From NCBI RefSeq assembly GCF_051307045.1, contig NZ_CP150452.1, forward strand, positions 2,666,001 through 2,730,000: a DNA stretch of 64,000 nt, written 5' to 3'. Positions 9,148-18,345 of the stretch are shown piece after piece; the stretch's first letter is position 1, and each line of letters opens with the position of its first letter. The notes below the pieces were generated by a model. That model was not told the DNA's origin. It ran no database searches and saw only the letters and a program-made list of their open reading frames with translations. The stretch is from Dryocola sp031988645 (lineage in GTDB: Bacteria; Pseudomonadota; Gammaproteobacteria; Enterobacterales; Enterobacteriaceae). The position numbers and the translations under genes were made by a program.

Positions 9148-9601
9148 TTATAACTTCGCGCAGGCGGCGTCCACAGGCAGCAACAGCGCGATCGTGCTGT
9201 CGTACTCCAGCACGCTCCCCGCCGTCGCGACAAGGCTTTTGAGCGTCCCGGCCCACCGGACTGCGCACCGGTAAATAGAGCGGCCCAACCTGCACCAGCG
9301 CGAGGATATCGTCCGGCTCAACGCGCAGCCCCTCGCTGACGAACGCCTCGCCGTGGCTGGGGTGGCTTAGCAGCAGGCGTCCCGGCATGGGGGAACACAC
9401 CGGCAGCAGGCTGGTTTCGGCCACCGTCGGCGGCAGAGGTGGAGGCGGGGGTGGGGGTTCGGCTATCGTTTTACCGCCGGGATAGCGCAGGCGAACCGAC
9501 CAGTCCGCGCCGCGCCACTCAATCTCCCGTAATCCGGCGTTATGCATCTTCTGCGCCAGCTGGCGCACGTCCTCAAAAGCTATCAGTTTTTTTTCCATCA
9601 T
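9148..9601 (-). CDS. AccB-like biotin-carrier protein lacking the biotinyl lysine (apparent frameshift)
   Basis: About 150 residues after restoring one base at the GGCCC run 9252-9254. The N-terminal domain resembles AccB (FEDVRQLAQKMHNAGLREIE). A proline-rich hinge (PPPPPPPLPP) and a biotinyl-like domain follow: VCSPMPGRLLLSHP, then VRSPVAGTLKSLVATAGSVL. Where AccB has EAMKM this protein reads QVGPLYLPV, so no acceptor lysine is visible. It may be a structural or decoy carrier subunit. I chose the ATG at 9601; an alternative lies one codon downstream. It lies beside the Nac-like regulator. Confidence 0.65.
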
Positions 9602-9718
9602 GATTCCATCGCGCAAGGGTCAGATCACGGCAGCGCCGCGCGCCAGAGTCGTGACTCTAGCGCGGATACCGGGCGGGCTGATAAGAGGGTTTCGCTTTGA
9701 GGCAATAAGGGAGACTTA

Positions 9719-10642
9719 TTATCCCACGAGGGTTAGCGGCCGGTTGTCCTCGGTCCGCTGCGCCATCAGGGAGAGCAAAATGCCCTTCACCACCTCCGCG
9801 GGCTGCGAAAGCGGCAGATGGTCGGACATACAAAAAGAGAGCGAGGTGAGCACATTGGGTTCGACAATTCTCGCCATCCAGGCATTGGCGGGCTGGAGCA
9901 TGGTGCGCGCCGCGGACTCCGGCATAATGGTGCCGCCGAGTTCCGCCGCCAGCGCGGCGTTAAGCGTGGACTGCGATTCAATCTCGCATTTCACCCGGTA
10001 GCTCAGTCCGGCCAGGGTAAAGGCGTCGTCCGCGGCTTTACGCATAATGTTATAAATGCGCGGCAGGAACAGATCGTAGCGGGCGACCTCCGCCAGGGCG
10101 ATTTCGCGCCGGGGTTCCCCTAACGCGTGCGGACAGACGAAAAAGAGCGCCTCTTTCATCAGCGGTAGAAAACGCAAGCCGTGAATATCCCGGTCGCCGT
10201 AAATCACCGCCATATCCATCCGCCCGCTCATGATTAATTCGCTGAGGGTCATGCCAAAGTTTTCATTGAAATAGAGCACGATCCCAGGATGCTGGCGCTG
10301 CACTTCGGTCAGCAGCGGGATCGCCAGCTGCTGGGCGGCGGTGCCCGGCGCCAGGCCGACGGAAACCTGGCCGCTCAGGGCCAGGCCCGCGCCGTCGATG
10401 GCGCTCTGTGCCTGCGCGCACTGGCGTAAAATCGCCTGGGCATGGGTATAGAGAATTTTTCCGGCATCGGTCGGCGTAACCCCGCGTTTGGTGCGTATCA
10501 ATAGCTGCTGATCGACCTCGCCTTCCAGCGTCGCCAGCTGCTGGCTGAGCGCCGGCTGGGCAATATGCAGAATGTCGGCGGCCTGCGTCAGGCTCCCGAC
10601 GTCGACAATTTTGATGAAATATTTCAGGCGGCGAAGATTCAT
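9719..10642 (-). CDS. Nac-like LysR-family transcriptional regulator
   Basis: A 307-residue LysR protein. Its first 90 residues are almost those of Nac, the nitrogen assimilation control protein (MNLRRLKYFIKIVDVGSLTQ, RTKRGVTPTDAGKILYTHA), including the winged helix-turn-helix. The effector domain diverges clearly from Klebsiella Nac, so this is either a diverged Nac or a paralogue dedicated to the oxoproline region. True Nac is sigma-54 dependent and uses no coinducer; whether that holds here cannot be seen. It is divergent from the aminotransferase gene. An ATA-N9-TAT Nac-type site occurs at 15888-15904. Confidence 0.82.
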   Translation of the reverse strand: MNLRRLKYFIKIVDVGSLTQAADILHIAQPALSQQLATLEGEVDQQLLIRTKRGVTPTDAGKILYTHAQAILRQCAQAQSAIDGAGLALSGQVSVGLAPGTAAQQLAIPLLTEVQRQHPGIVLYFNENFGMTLSELIMSGRMDMAVIYGDRDIHGLRFLPLMKEALFFVCPHALGEPRREIALAEVARYDLFLPRIYNIMRKAADDAFTLAGLSYRVKCEIESQSTLNAALAAELGGTIMPESAARTMLQPANAWMARIVEPNVLTSLSFCMSDHLPLSQPAEVVKGILLSLMAQRTEDNRPLTLVG

Positions 10643-10976
10643 AGCTGCAGTCCCACATCAAGACGTATCTCTGATGACAAGCAAGATCGATGCCAGTACC
10701 TGAAAGCCCCGCAGGCCACAAATCTCAGCGCAATTTCGGGCAACCCGCTCTGCAACGCTCCCGCATTTGCACCGTCGGAGTGCACCGGCGCATATATGCG
10801 GCCCTGCCCTCCAGTCATCGCATTGCGTTATGTCCCCACAACAAAGCGCTATTAGCTGGCCGCCTTTGCCCCCCTCTATGCTGGTTGACGTGTATTGACC
10901 CCCTCTCGCCGCACGCGGGGGATCGTTCTGCGCCGCGTGCGGGTTTGCTGAACTTATAACCAGGAACCGCAGCCCC
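10643..10976. other. divergent intergenic region between the Nac-like regulator and the aminotransferase
   Basis: This 334-base stretch should hold both promoters. I see TTGACG near 10885 and a G+C-rich segment with CGCACGCGG and GCCGCGTGCG that could pair, but no convincing sigma-54 site and no gene. A TGGC...TTGC-like stretch near 10857 has the wrong spacing. Confidence 0.4.
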
Positions 10977-12179
10977 ATGCCTGATATCGCCGATCGTCTC
11001 AAAAATGTTACCGTCTCCGCCTCCGTCGCCATGACGCAAAAAGCGCGCGATCTCGCCGCGCAGGGAATCGACGTCGTCGGTCTCTCCACCGGCGAACCGG
11101 ACTTTCCCACGCCGCCCCACGTGATCGATGCCGCCTATGCCGCGGCGTGCGCCGGGGATACCCGCTACCCGCCGACGGATGGCACCCCCGCGCTGCGCGC
11201 CGCCATTCAGCGCAAGTTCCTGCGCGATAATGAACTGCGCTACGACATCAGCCAGATCCTGACCGCCGGCGGCGCCCGACAGATTATTTTCAACGCCATG
11301 ATGGCGACCATTAACCCCGGCGACGAAGTGATCATCCCCGTGCCGTCGTGGATCAGCTACGCCGACATCGTGAAATTCGCCGGCGGAACGCCGGTGCCGG
11401 TGCCCTGTCACGAAGAGTACGGCTTTAAACCGCTGGCGCAGGACGTCGAAGCGGCGATCACGCCGAAAACCAAATGGCTGCTGCTGAACTATCCCAGCAA
11501 TCCGACCGGCTCCGTCGCCACGCATGCCGAGCTCCGGGCGCTGGGCGAGATGCTGCTGCGTCATCCACAGATCTGGATCATGACCGACGATATTTACGAG
11601 CATCTCCTGTACGACGGCGTGAAATTCTGGACGCTGGCGCAGGTGGAGCCCGGGCTGTACGATCGCGTATTGACGGTGAACGGTGTTTCGAAAGCCTATT
11701 CAATGACCGGCTGGCGGCTGGGTTTTTGCGGCGGCCCACTGGCGCTGATTAAGGCGATGAGCAACGTCAATACGCAAAACAGCGGCGGCGTGGCAACCCT
11801 GGCGCAGGCGGGCTCCGTCGCCGCGCTTGACGGCCCGCAGGATCTGCTGGCGGAACGCGCGGAAATCTATCGCCAGCGCCGTGATTACGTGCTTGAGCGC
11901 CTTGCCGGTATTCCCGGCCTGCGCTGTCATAAGCCGCAGGGGGCCTTCTATCTGTTCGTGAACATCGCGGAATTTATCGGTAAAACCAGCGCCGGCGGGC
12001 ATTTTATCGCCAGCGACGCCGATTTTGTGATGGCGCTTATCGAAGAGCAGCACGTGGTAACGGTACAGGGGGCGGCCTACGGCATGAGTCCCTATTTCCG
12101 TCTTTCTTACGCCACCAGTATGGAACGCCTGCAAACCGGCTGCGATCGTCTCGCCGCCTTCTGCGCGGGTTGCCGTTAA
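10977..12179 (+). CDS. class I PLP-dependent aminotransferase (aspartate aminotransferase type)
   Basis: A 400-residue cytoplasmic fold-type I aminotransferase. It carries STGEPDFPTPPHVIDAA near residue 37, the NYPSNPTG motif near residue 167, the Schiff-base lysine at about residue 239 in NGVSKAYSMTGWR, and the substrate-carboxylate arginine in FRLSYATS. This matches AAT Ib enzymes of 390-400 residues. It would exchange amino groups between glutamate and a keto acid. The location between the Nac-like regulator and pxpABC links it to glutamate released from 5-oxoproline. The exact substrate is unknown. Confidence 0.88.
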   Translation: MPDIADRLKNVTVSASVAMTQKARDLAAQGIDVVGLSTGEPDFPTPPHVIDAAYAAACAGDTRYPPTDGTPALRAAIQRKFLRDNELRYDISQILTAGGARQIIFNAMMATINPGDEVIIPVPSWISYADIVKFAGGTPVPVPCHEEYGFKPLAQDVEAAITPKTKWLLLNYPSNPTGSVATHAELRALGEMLLRHPQIWIMTDDIYEHLLYDGVKFWTLAQVEPGLYDRVLTVNGVSKAYSMTGWRLGFCGGPLALIKAMSNVNTQNSGGVATLAQAGSVAALDGPQDLLAERAEIYRQRRDYVLERLAGIPGLRCHKPQGAFYLFVNIAEFIGKTSAGGHFIASDADFVMALIEEQHVVTVQGAAYGMSPYFRLSYATSMERLQTGCDRLAAFCAGCR

Positions 12180-12217
12180 GCTTCAGCGCGCGGATTCTGC
12201 GCGTTGAGCAAAGTGAA

Positions 12218-12254
12218 ATGCCTGCCTGGCGTCTGACCGGCAGGCATTTTTTTA
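12218..12254 (+). terminator. terminator of the aminotransferase gene
   Basis: ATGCCTGCC and GGCAGGCAT flank a 12-base loop and are followed by a run of seven T. Confidence 0.85.
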
Positions 12255-12401
12255 TTCCGCCTGCGGGGCTGCGGGATGGATTCATGCATGACGGTATGGA
12301 AAATGAGGTTTGGCAGAATGAAGGTCATCGTCAGACGTGTACCGGAAGAGCAGACGGTGGTCAGGGGCGCGGCTTACGCCCCTCGTAACCCATGAAATGC
12401 T

Positions 12402-13173
12402 TTACTGCGCCAGCACCGCCGCCGCCGGCGCAACCGTCGCGCCGCAGGCTTCAATCTCACTGCGAACCAGCGTCGCCAGCGCCAGCGAGCCCGGGGTATC
12501 GCTATGAACCAGGATCGAACGCGCGCGTACCGGCAGCGTATTGCCGCTAAAGGTGGTCACCGTGCCCTGCTGCAGAAACTGACGCACTCTGGCGCGCACC
12601 GCCGTCTCCTCTTTGATCAGCGAACCGGCAATGCCGCGCGGAACCAGCTGCCCGCGATCGTCATAGGGCCCGGTCAGCGAGAAACAGCGTCAGCGTCGGC
12701 AACCCTGCGGCCTGCGCCGCTCGTTCAATGATGGTGTCCGACTGGCAGAAGATAATCAGTTGCGAATCGATCCGGGCAACGGCCTGCATCACCTGCAGCG
12801 CCAGGGCGTCGTCACGGTTAATCATATTGCCCATCGCCGCGTGAAAGCTCAGGTGGGCGACGCGGGTGCCCTCGGCGCGGGCAATGGCGGAGAGCGCGCC
12901 AAGCTGATAAATCACCTGCTGGCAGATCTCATCTGCGGAGAACAACATCTCTTTGCGCCCGAACCCCTGGCGGTCCGGCAGGCCTGGATGGGCCCCGATG
13001 CCCACGCCGCGCGCTTTCGCCAGGCGCACCATCCGGCTCATAATCGCCGGATCTCCCGCGTGAAAACCACAGGCGATGTTAGCGGAGGAGACAATATTCA
13101 TCAGCGCCGAATCATCACATAACTGATAGACGCCAAAACCTTCTCCCATATCGGAGTTCACATCAATTTTCAT
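12402..13173 (-). CDS. pxpA: 5-oxoprolinase subunit A, LamB/YcsF family (apparent frameshift)
   Basis: One of three subunits of the bacterial ATP-dependent 5-oxoprolinase, which opens 5-oxoproline to glutamate. It begins MKIDVNSDMGEGFGVY and has SANIACGFHAGDP and GAHPGLPDRQGFGR, all hallmarks of YcsF/PxpA. As read the frame stops after LFLADRAL. One base too many in the GGGCCC run at 12666-12671 accounts for it: its removal gives LADRAYDDRGQLVPRGIAGS and a protein of about 256 residues ending at 12402 (E. coli PxpA 244). First translated after pxpB and pxpC on the same strand. Confidence 0.9.
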
Positions 13174-13183
13174 ACGAAGTTCC

Positions 13184-14170
13184 TTATAAACCGATAACCC
13201 CGGTCAGCGGCGCTACGCTGACGCGCAGACGCAGCAGCCAGCGTTCAATCGCCTGCCGCACCGCGATCGCAGTACGCGTATCGCCCTGTACCAGTTGAAT
13301 TGACTGACCCGCCTGCAGCTGGCCCAGACGCCAGAGGTCCTCTTCAATCACGCAGGCGATTTTGGGATAACCTCCCGCGGTGTTGGCATCGCTCAGCTGG
13401 ATAATCGGTTCGCCGGCCGGCGGAACCTGCACGATACCCGGGATCAGGCCGTAGGAGCGCATTTCAACCGTTTCGGCGGGCAGGATCGGTTCCCCCGCCA
13501 GGCGATAGCCGGTACGGTTGCTGTGCAGCGAAATTTTCCACGCCTGGCTCCAGAAGCGCGGCGCATCGGCGGCAAACAGCGGATATTCGCCGGCGGGGAT
13601 GGCGCGGATCTGCACGTCGCCCTGCGCGTTGCGCGGAAAAAAGGCGCTCAGGGCCACTTCCGGCGGCTCAATGCCGATCCCCGAGGCCGGAAGCGGCGCG
13701 CCCTGCCACGGGCCGCACGACAGCACGTCGCCGCGCTGCAGCGGCCGGCCCTCGAGTCCGCCAAAGCCGCCGCGCAGGGCGGTGCTGCGCGAACCCAGCA
13801 CCTGCGGGACATCAATGCCCCCGGCCACGCATAAATAGCCACGCGCGCCGCACCGGGGAAAGCGTAGCTCCAGTACCTGGCCTTTACGCACCGCGCAGCC
13901 CCACCAGGCCGGTAGTTCTGCGCCGTCAAGCCTTGCCCGGCAATCAGCTCCGGTAAGCGCGATCCAGGTGTCCGCCAGGAAACGCACGCGGAAAGGAAAT
14001 ATCTGCACTTCGATGGCCGCCGCGTTTTCCTCGTTTCCCAGCAGCGTGTTGCCGGCGCGTAGCGCCAGCGGATCCATCACGCCGCTCACCGAGACGCCAA
14101 GGTGGCGCCACGCCGGGCGGCCTAAGTCCTGGATCGTATTTAGCGATGCGCTTTGTTCAATCTCAATCAC
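13184..14170 (-). CDS. pxpC: 5-oxoprolinase subunit C (KipA/AHS2 family)
   Basis: A 328-residue protein of the allophanate hydrolase subunit 2 / KipA family: MIEIEQSASLNTIQDLGRPAW at the start, GSRSTALRGGFGGLEGRPL near residue 128, and RSYGLIPGIVQVPPAGEPIIQLSDANTAGGYP near residue 235. With PxpB it forms the catalytic part of 5-oxoprolinase. The same fold serves as the carboxyltransferase domain of urea carboxylase, which matters because biotin carboxylase genes are nearby. It overlaps pxpB by four bases (ATGA), indicating translational coupling. Confidence 0.92.
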   Translation of the reverse strand: MIEIEQSASLNTIQDLGRPAWRHLGVSVSGVMDPLALRAGNTLLGNEENAAAIEVQIFPFRVRFLADTWIALTGADCRARLDGAELPAWWGCAVRKGQVLELRFPRCGARGYLCVAGGIDVPQVLGSRSTALRGGFGGLEGRPLQRGDVLSCGPWQGAPLPASGIGIEPPEVALSAFFPRNAQGDVQIRAIPAGEYPLFAADAPRFWSQAWKISLHSNRTGYRLAGEPILPAETVEMRSYGLIPGIVQVPPAGEPIIQLSDANTAGGYPKIACVIEEDLWRLGQLQAGQSIQLVQGDTRTAIAVRQAIERWLLRLRVSVAPLTGVIGL

Positions 14171-14874
14171 AGTTCGACTCTCTCAGGCAGAAAACGGATA
14201 ATATCGCCTGGCGCCATAAGCGCAGGAGTGGCGGCATGGGGGTTGAATACCTCAATTTCCGCGTAGCCGATAGCGTTCCAGCCGTTCGGCCCGGTCAGCA
14301 CCGAGACGCCCGCCTGCGGCCCGCCGATGGTGACCGTCCCCTTAAGCATATTCAGCGAAGGCACCTTTTTACGCGGCGTCGCCAGCCGCGGATCCAGGCC
14401 GTGCAAATAGCCGAACCCCGGCGCGCTGCCGAGCGCGACCACGGTGTAGACCCCCTGCGAATGCCGACGAACGACCTCCCGGGCGGAAAACCCGGTATGA
14501 CGACATACCGCCTCCAGGTCGGTGGCGTGTTCCCCGCCGTAGCACACCGGGATATCAATCTGCCGCCCTTTGACGTTGAGCGCCTGCGCCGCCAGCCAGC
14601 ATTCGTGCAGCCGGCGCTCCACCAACGTCGGCTCCTCCGGCGTATCGCGTAGCAGCACCAGTAAATTCGTGACGCCGGGGATTAAGCTCTCCACCTCCGG
14701 CCACCGCTGCAGACTCTGCGCTAAAGACCAGATACGCCGCTGCGCCGGAAGGTCGAAGGCGCCGGGCGCTTCGATAAGCCAGGCCCGGCTACCCATCATG
14801 GAGATCCGCGCCGGGGCGCCGGCGCGAAGCTCAACGCGGCGCTCGGGTAACAAGGTTTTCGATGTCGGCGTCAT
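14167..14874 (-). CDS. pxpB: 5-oxoprolinase subunit B (KipI/AHS1 family)
   Basis: A 235-residue KipI/AHS1 protein. It carries IPGVTNLLVLL, the IPVCYGGEHATDLEAVCRHTGFS stretch near residue 109, and ALGSAPGFGYLHGLDPRLATPRKKVPS near residue 151. It partners PxpC. The reading start follows the binding-protein gene by two bases, so the unit runs binding protein, pxpB, pxpC, pxpA, which ties transport directly to lactam opening. Confidence 0.92.
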   Translation of the reverse strand: MTPTSKTLLPERRVELRAGAPARISMMGSRAWLIEAPGAFDLPAQRRIWSLAQSLQRWPEVESLIPGVTNLLVLLRDTPEEPTLVERRLHECWLAAQALNVKGRQIDIPVCYGGEHATDLEAVCRHTGFSAREVVRRHSQGVYTVVALGSAPGFGYLHGLDPRLATPRKKVPSLNMLKGTVTIGGPQAGVSVLTGPNGWNAIGYAEIEVFNPHAATPALMAPGDIIRFLPERVEL

Positions 14875-14876
14875 AC

Positions 14877-15716
14877 TTATTCCAGCGGTTCGAACGTGAG
14901 GCTGGAGAGCGGCTGCACCCGTTCTTCGCGAACCATTTTGTATTCGGTGTTCGGTCCAATCCAGCTATCCCAAATCTTGTCGATCGTCCCGTCGTCATCC
15001 ATCGCCTTCAGGCTTTCATTGACGCTGGCCAGCAGCTGCGGTTCGCCCTGCTTCATCCCCACGCCGATAGGTTCAAGCGCCATCGGCTCCTTAATCATCG
15101 CCAGGTTGATGCCGTCCTTTTTCGCCTGGCCGATCATCTTGATACCGGTCATGGTGTTGGTGACGAAGCCCACCGCTTTATTCTGCTCAAGGGCAAGGAA
15201 GGCCGAAGCGGCGTCCTGGAAGGTGACCGGCTTGCCGCCCTTCAGCACGATGGATTGTTCAGAGGTGGTGCCCTTGGTGGCGCTGATGCGCTTACCTTTA
15301 AAATCGGCGGGGGTTTTATCGGCGTTCGCCTCTTTTACCAGCAGCATCTCTTTCGCGACGTAGTAAGGATCGCTGAACTGAATCTGGCGGCCGCGCGTTT
15401 TGGTATAGGCAAGGTTGGCGATCAGCACGTCGGCTCGCCCGGTGGCGATGACGGCGATACGCGCTTCCACGGAGGTGGGAACCAGCTGCGCCTTGACCCC
15501 CATCTGTTTCGCCAGCGCATGACAGAGTTCAACGTCCATGCCGACCAACTGGCGGGTTTTTGGATCCGGGGCAGAAAACGGCGGCACATCGGAATAGACC
15601 GCGCACTTCAGCTCACCGCGCGCATGAATATCCGCCAGCATATCGGCGCGCACGGCGCCGGACACCGATACCAGCGTCAGCGCCAGCGCTAAACCCGCAT
15701 TTCGCTTCAGTTTCAT
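14877..15716 (-). CDS. ABC transporter periplasmic amino-acid-binding protein
   Basis: A family 3 solute-binding protein of about 279 residues. A cleavable signal peptide (MKLKRNAGLALALTLVSVSG, cleavage near AVRA) precedes the bilobed domain with GELKCAVYSDVPPFS, VGMDVELCHALAKQMG and GRADVLIANLAYTKTR. I chose the ATG at 15716 because GAGGGAAA precedes it. It lacks its own permease and ATPase, so it probably feeds the importer at 6-8 kb. As the first gene of the pxpBCA unit it most likely binds 5-oxoproline or a related lactam amino acid (inferred). Confidence 0.88.
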   Translation of the reverse strand: MKLKRNAGLALALTLVSVSGAVRADMLADIHARGELKCAVYSDVPPFSAPDPKTRQLVGMDVELCHALAKQMGVKAQLVPTSVEARIAVIATGRADVLIANLAYTKTRGRQIQFSDPYYVAKEMLLVKEANADKTPADFKGKRISATKGTTSEQSIVLKGGKPVTFQDAASAFLALEQNKAVGFVTNTMTGIKMIGQAKKDGINLAMIKEPMALEPIGVGMKQGEPQLLASVNESLKAMDDDGTIDKIWDSWIGPNTEYKMVREERVQPLSSLTFEPLE

Positions 15717-15887
15717 TATTGTTTCCCTCGGTCTGGATAAAAGAATACCGACGTCCGGTAAGAGGTTCCCCGCTTCGCCGGTATGGCTAACCACTTATCG
15801 CGACTATATCGACATTGTTTGCGCGACGGGTAAGAGGGAAACGCTGTCGGGAGATAGGTGATTTATATGACGGCGCCGGCGCGCAGA

Positions 15888-15904
15888 GATAAGCAAAAAT
15901 TATC
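15888..15904. promoter_or_regulatory. candidate Nac-type (ATA-N9-TAT) regulator site
   Basis: GATAA and TTATC are perfect 5-base inverted arms around GCAAAAA. The core also fits ATA-N9-TAT, the motif known for Nac. It lies between the divergent binding-protein and EamA genes, 171 bases before the former and 109 before the latter. Control by the Nac-like LysR is inferred. Confidence 0.4.
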
Positions 15905-16013
15905 CTGACAGAACGAAATTATCTTATCTGCCCGCCCTTCGCGCCCTCTACTGTAACGCCATGCGCGACATCCATCCCGCTTCCCTCCGCGATCGTTAAC
16001 CAAAGGTAGCCAC

Positions 16014-16934
16014 ATGAATGCCCGACTTGGGATTTATCTAAAAATACTCTCCGCGCTGTGCGCGACGTTAATGCTGGCCTGTGTTAAAGGATTGCAGGGG
16101 GCGATTCCCACCGGCGAAGTGATTTTCTTTCGCTCCTTTATCGCCATGTTCCCCCTGCTCATCTGGTTAAAAATTCAGGGCAACGTGCTGGCCAGTATTA
16201 AGACCAAAAATATTTTTGGCCATCTGATTCGCGGCTTTTCCGGGACCGGTGGGATGTACTTCAACTATCTGGCGCTGGTGTCGATTTCCCTCGCCGACGC
16301 CACCGCCCTGAGCTATGCCGCCCCGCTATTCACCGTCATCATGGCGGCCTTACTGCTAAAAGAGCGGGTGCGTTTTTCCCGCTGGCTGGGGGTTATCATC
16401 GGTTTTTCCGGCATCCTGTTTATGCTCTCCGCCAGCTTAACCGCCGGCGGCTCTTTGTTCGCCGGCGGCCAGCTGCAGTCCGGAACGGCTCTCGGCGTCG
16501 CGTTCGCCCTGCTGGCCGCGCTCTGCACCGCCACTTCCAATATCCAGATCCGTTTTCTCAACGGCATTGAAAAACCCGGCGCCATCGTTTTTTACTTTTC
16601 GCTGATGACCACCCTGATTGGCCTGGCAACCAGCCTGTTCGGCTGGGCGCGGCCAACGCCGGGTCAGCTTCTGCTGCTGGTGGGCTGCGGCTTCTTCGGC
16701 GGCATGGCGCAGATTCTGGTCACGCTAAGCCTGCGTTTTACCGACGCCTCGCTGCTGGCGCCGTTTGACTACACCACGCTGGTCTGGTCGATGGTGATTG
16801 GCTATCTGTTCTTAAACAGCCTGCCCGGTTCGTCAACGTTGGTCGGCGCAGGGATCGTGGCGCTGGCGGGGATCTTCACCCTGTGGTGCGACCAGCGGCA
16901 GCGGCGGGCGCATATCGCACGTGCCTCTTCCTGA
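16014..16934 (+). CDS. EamA/DMT-family transporter
   Basis: A 306-residue inner-membrane protein with ten predicted helices in two EamA repeats (about residues 7-142 and 163-295), which is the usual length and layout. The family exports or exchanges amino acids and other metabolites. It begins after an AAAGGTAGCC leader and is divergent from the binding-protein/pxp unit, so it may relieve an excess of a product such as glutamate or of the lactam. The substrate cannot be read from sequence. Confidence 0.85.
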   Translation: MNARLGIYLKILSALCATLMLACVKGLQGAIPTGEVIFFRSFIAMFPLLIWLKIQGNVLASIKTKNIFGHLIRGFSGTGGMYFNYLALVSISLADATALSYAAPLFTVIMAALLLKERVRFSRWLGVIIGFSGILFMLSASLTAGGSLFAGGQLQSGTALGVAFALLAALCTATSNIQIRFLNGIEKPGAIVFYFSLMTTLIGLATSLFGWARPTPGQLLLLVGCGFFGGMAQILVTLSLRFTDASLLAPFDYTTLVWSMVIGYLFLNSLPGSSTLVGAGIVALAGIFTLWCDQRQRRAHIARASS

Positions 16935-16992
16935 GCTTACCGATACCAACGGCCCCGCGCAGGCAGCGCAGGGCTTGTCATCCCCCAGCGCC

Positions 16993-18265
16993 TCAGCAAT
17001 ACAGACCGCGGCCTTTGCTCGCCAGCAGGATCCGTTCGCAGGCCAGGGCCCAGGCGGCGGTGCGCAGGGAAATGTCCAGCGTCTGCGCTTTCAGCCAGAC
17101 GCTTTCGATGGCGTGGCGCATAATGGTATCCAGCCGCGCATCGATCTCCTCTTCGCTCCAGAAGAGGCTGGAGAAATTCTGCACCCACTCGAAATAGCTG
17201 ACCGTCACCCCGCCGGCGTTGGCAATCACGTCGGGAACCAGCACTATTCCCCGCTCAGCCAGCACATCGTCGGCCTCCGGCAGCGTCGGACCGTTGGCCC
17301 CCTCCAGAATAAGGCGACAGCGCAGCCCGGCGGCGCGCTCCGCGCCGATCTGCCCCTCCAGCGCTGCCGGAATAAGTATCTCGTATTCGAGACGCCAGAA
17401 AGCCTCGTCCGCCACGCTATCGGCGCCGGGGAAACCGGCGATCGTGCCGTGAACCTGCTGCCACGCCTGCAGCGCCGGAATATCGAGCCCGTTGTGCTGA
17501 TATAGCGTCGCGCGATGATCCTGCACGGCCACCACCCGCGCGCCGGCGGCATGAAACAGCCCGGCGCTGACGCTGCCCACGTTGCCAAAACCCTGTACGG
17601 CGACCCGGCTTTGCGCCACGGAGAGCCCCAGCTTTTCCGCGATGTGGCAGCCGGTGATAAACACCCCACGCCCGGTGGCCTGCACCCGCCCCAGCGATCC
17701 GCCGAGGTGGACCGGTTTCCCCGTCACCACGCCGGCCCCCGGCGGTTCCGGCGTTGCGCGACCAGCTATCCATCATCCAGGCCATGACCTGGGCGTTGGT
17801 GCCGACGTCCGGCGCCGGAATATCCTGCCGGGGGCCGATCACCCTGCCGATTTCACAAGTGTAGCGGCGGGTCAAACGCTCCAGCTCTCTGTCGGAGAGC
17901 GTCGTCGGGTCGACGCGAACGCCGCCTTTCGCCCCGCCGAACGGCAGATTGAGCGCCGCGCATTTCACGGTCATCCACGCCGCCAGCGCCATCACCTCCT
18001 GCAGGCTGACGTCGGGGTGATAGCGTACGCCCCCCTTGCCGGGTCCGCGGGAGAGATTATGCTGGACGCGATAGCCTTCAAAATGGCGAATCGTCCCGTC
18101 ATCCATTTCCAGCGGAACATCGACAATCAGCGCCCTTTCCGGGTGACGCAGGGTATCGGCCCAGCGATTGAGATCGCCGGGCAGCGGCAGGACGCGTTCC
18201 ACCTGGGCGAGATAGATAGCCCAGGCGCAATGGCTCTCACCCGTCACATAAGAGAGTGCAGACAC
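16993..18265 (-). CDS. glutamate dehydrogenase, Glu/Leu/Phe/Val family (apparent frameshift)
   Basis: Oxidative deamination of glutamate to 2-oxoglutarate or its reverse. It shows GYRVQHNLSRGPGKGGVRYHP, the catalytic-lysine segment LPFGGAKGGVRVDP, DIPAPDVGTN and the nucleotide motif GFGNVGS. The frame breaks after SRNAGTAG at a GGCCCCC run (17734-17740); removing one base continues to VVTGKPVHLGGSLGR and gives about 423 residues, the normal length. It belongs to the catabolic-type family rather than E. coli GdhA. Downstream of the biotin carboxylase gene. It would complete 5-oxoproline to glutamate to 2-oxoglutarate. Confidence 0.9.
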
Positions 18266-18313
18266 AACTTACCTCCGGTTTTCCAGTAGTGATATTCATA
18301 GCGATAAATTAAG

Positions 18314-18337
18314 AAAGCCGCCCGGAGGCGGCTTTGC
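18314..18337 (-). terminator. hairpin between biotin carboxylase and glutamate dehydrogenase genes
   Basis: AAAGCCGCC and GGCGGCTTT form a 9-bp stem with a CGGA tetraloop. On the minus strand a short T-containing stretch follows, so it may be a terminator or attenuator that lowers expression of the dehydrogenase relative to the carboxylase. Confidence 0.55.
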
Positions 18338-18345
18338 GGCGAAGT

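Noticed and set aside
10857..10873. Sigma-54 promoter before the aminotransferase
   Set aside because: TGGC and TTTGCC are present, but GG to GC spacing is 8 instead of 10 bases.
10815..11603. 262-codon open frame on the - strand
   Set aside because: Antisense to the aminotransferase gene; low-complexity His/Arg/Gly composition.
14862..15692. 276-codon open frame on the + strand
   Set aside because: Antisense to the amino-acid binding protein, with no recognisable domain.
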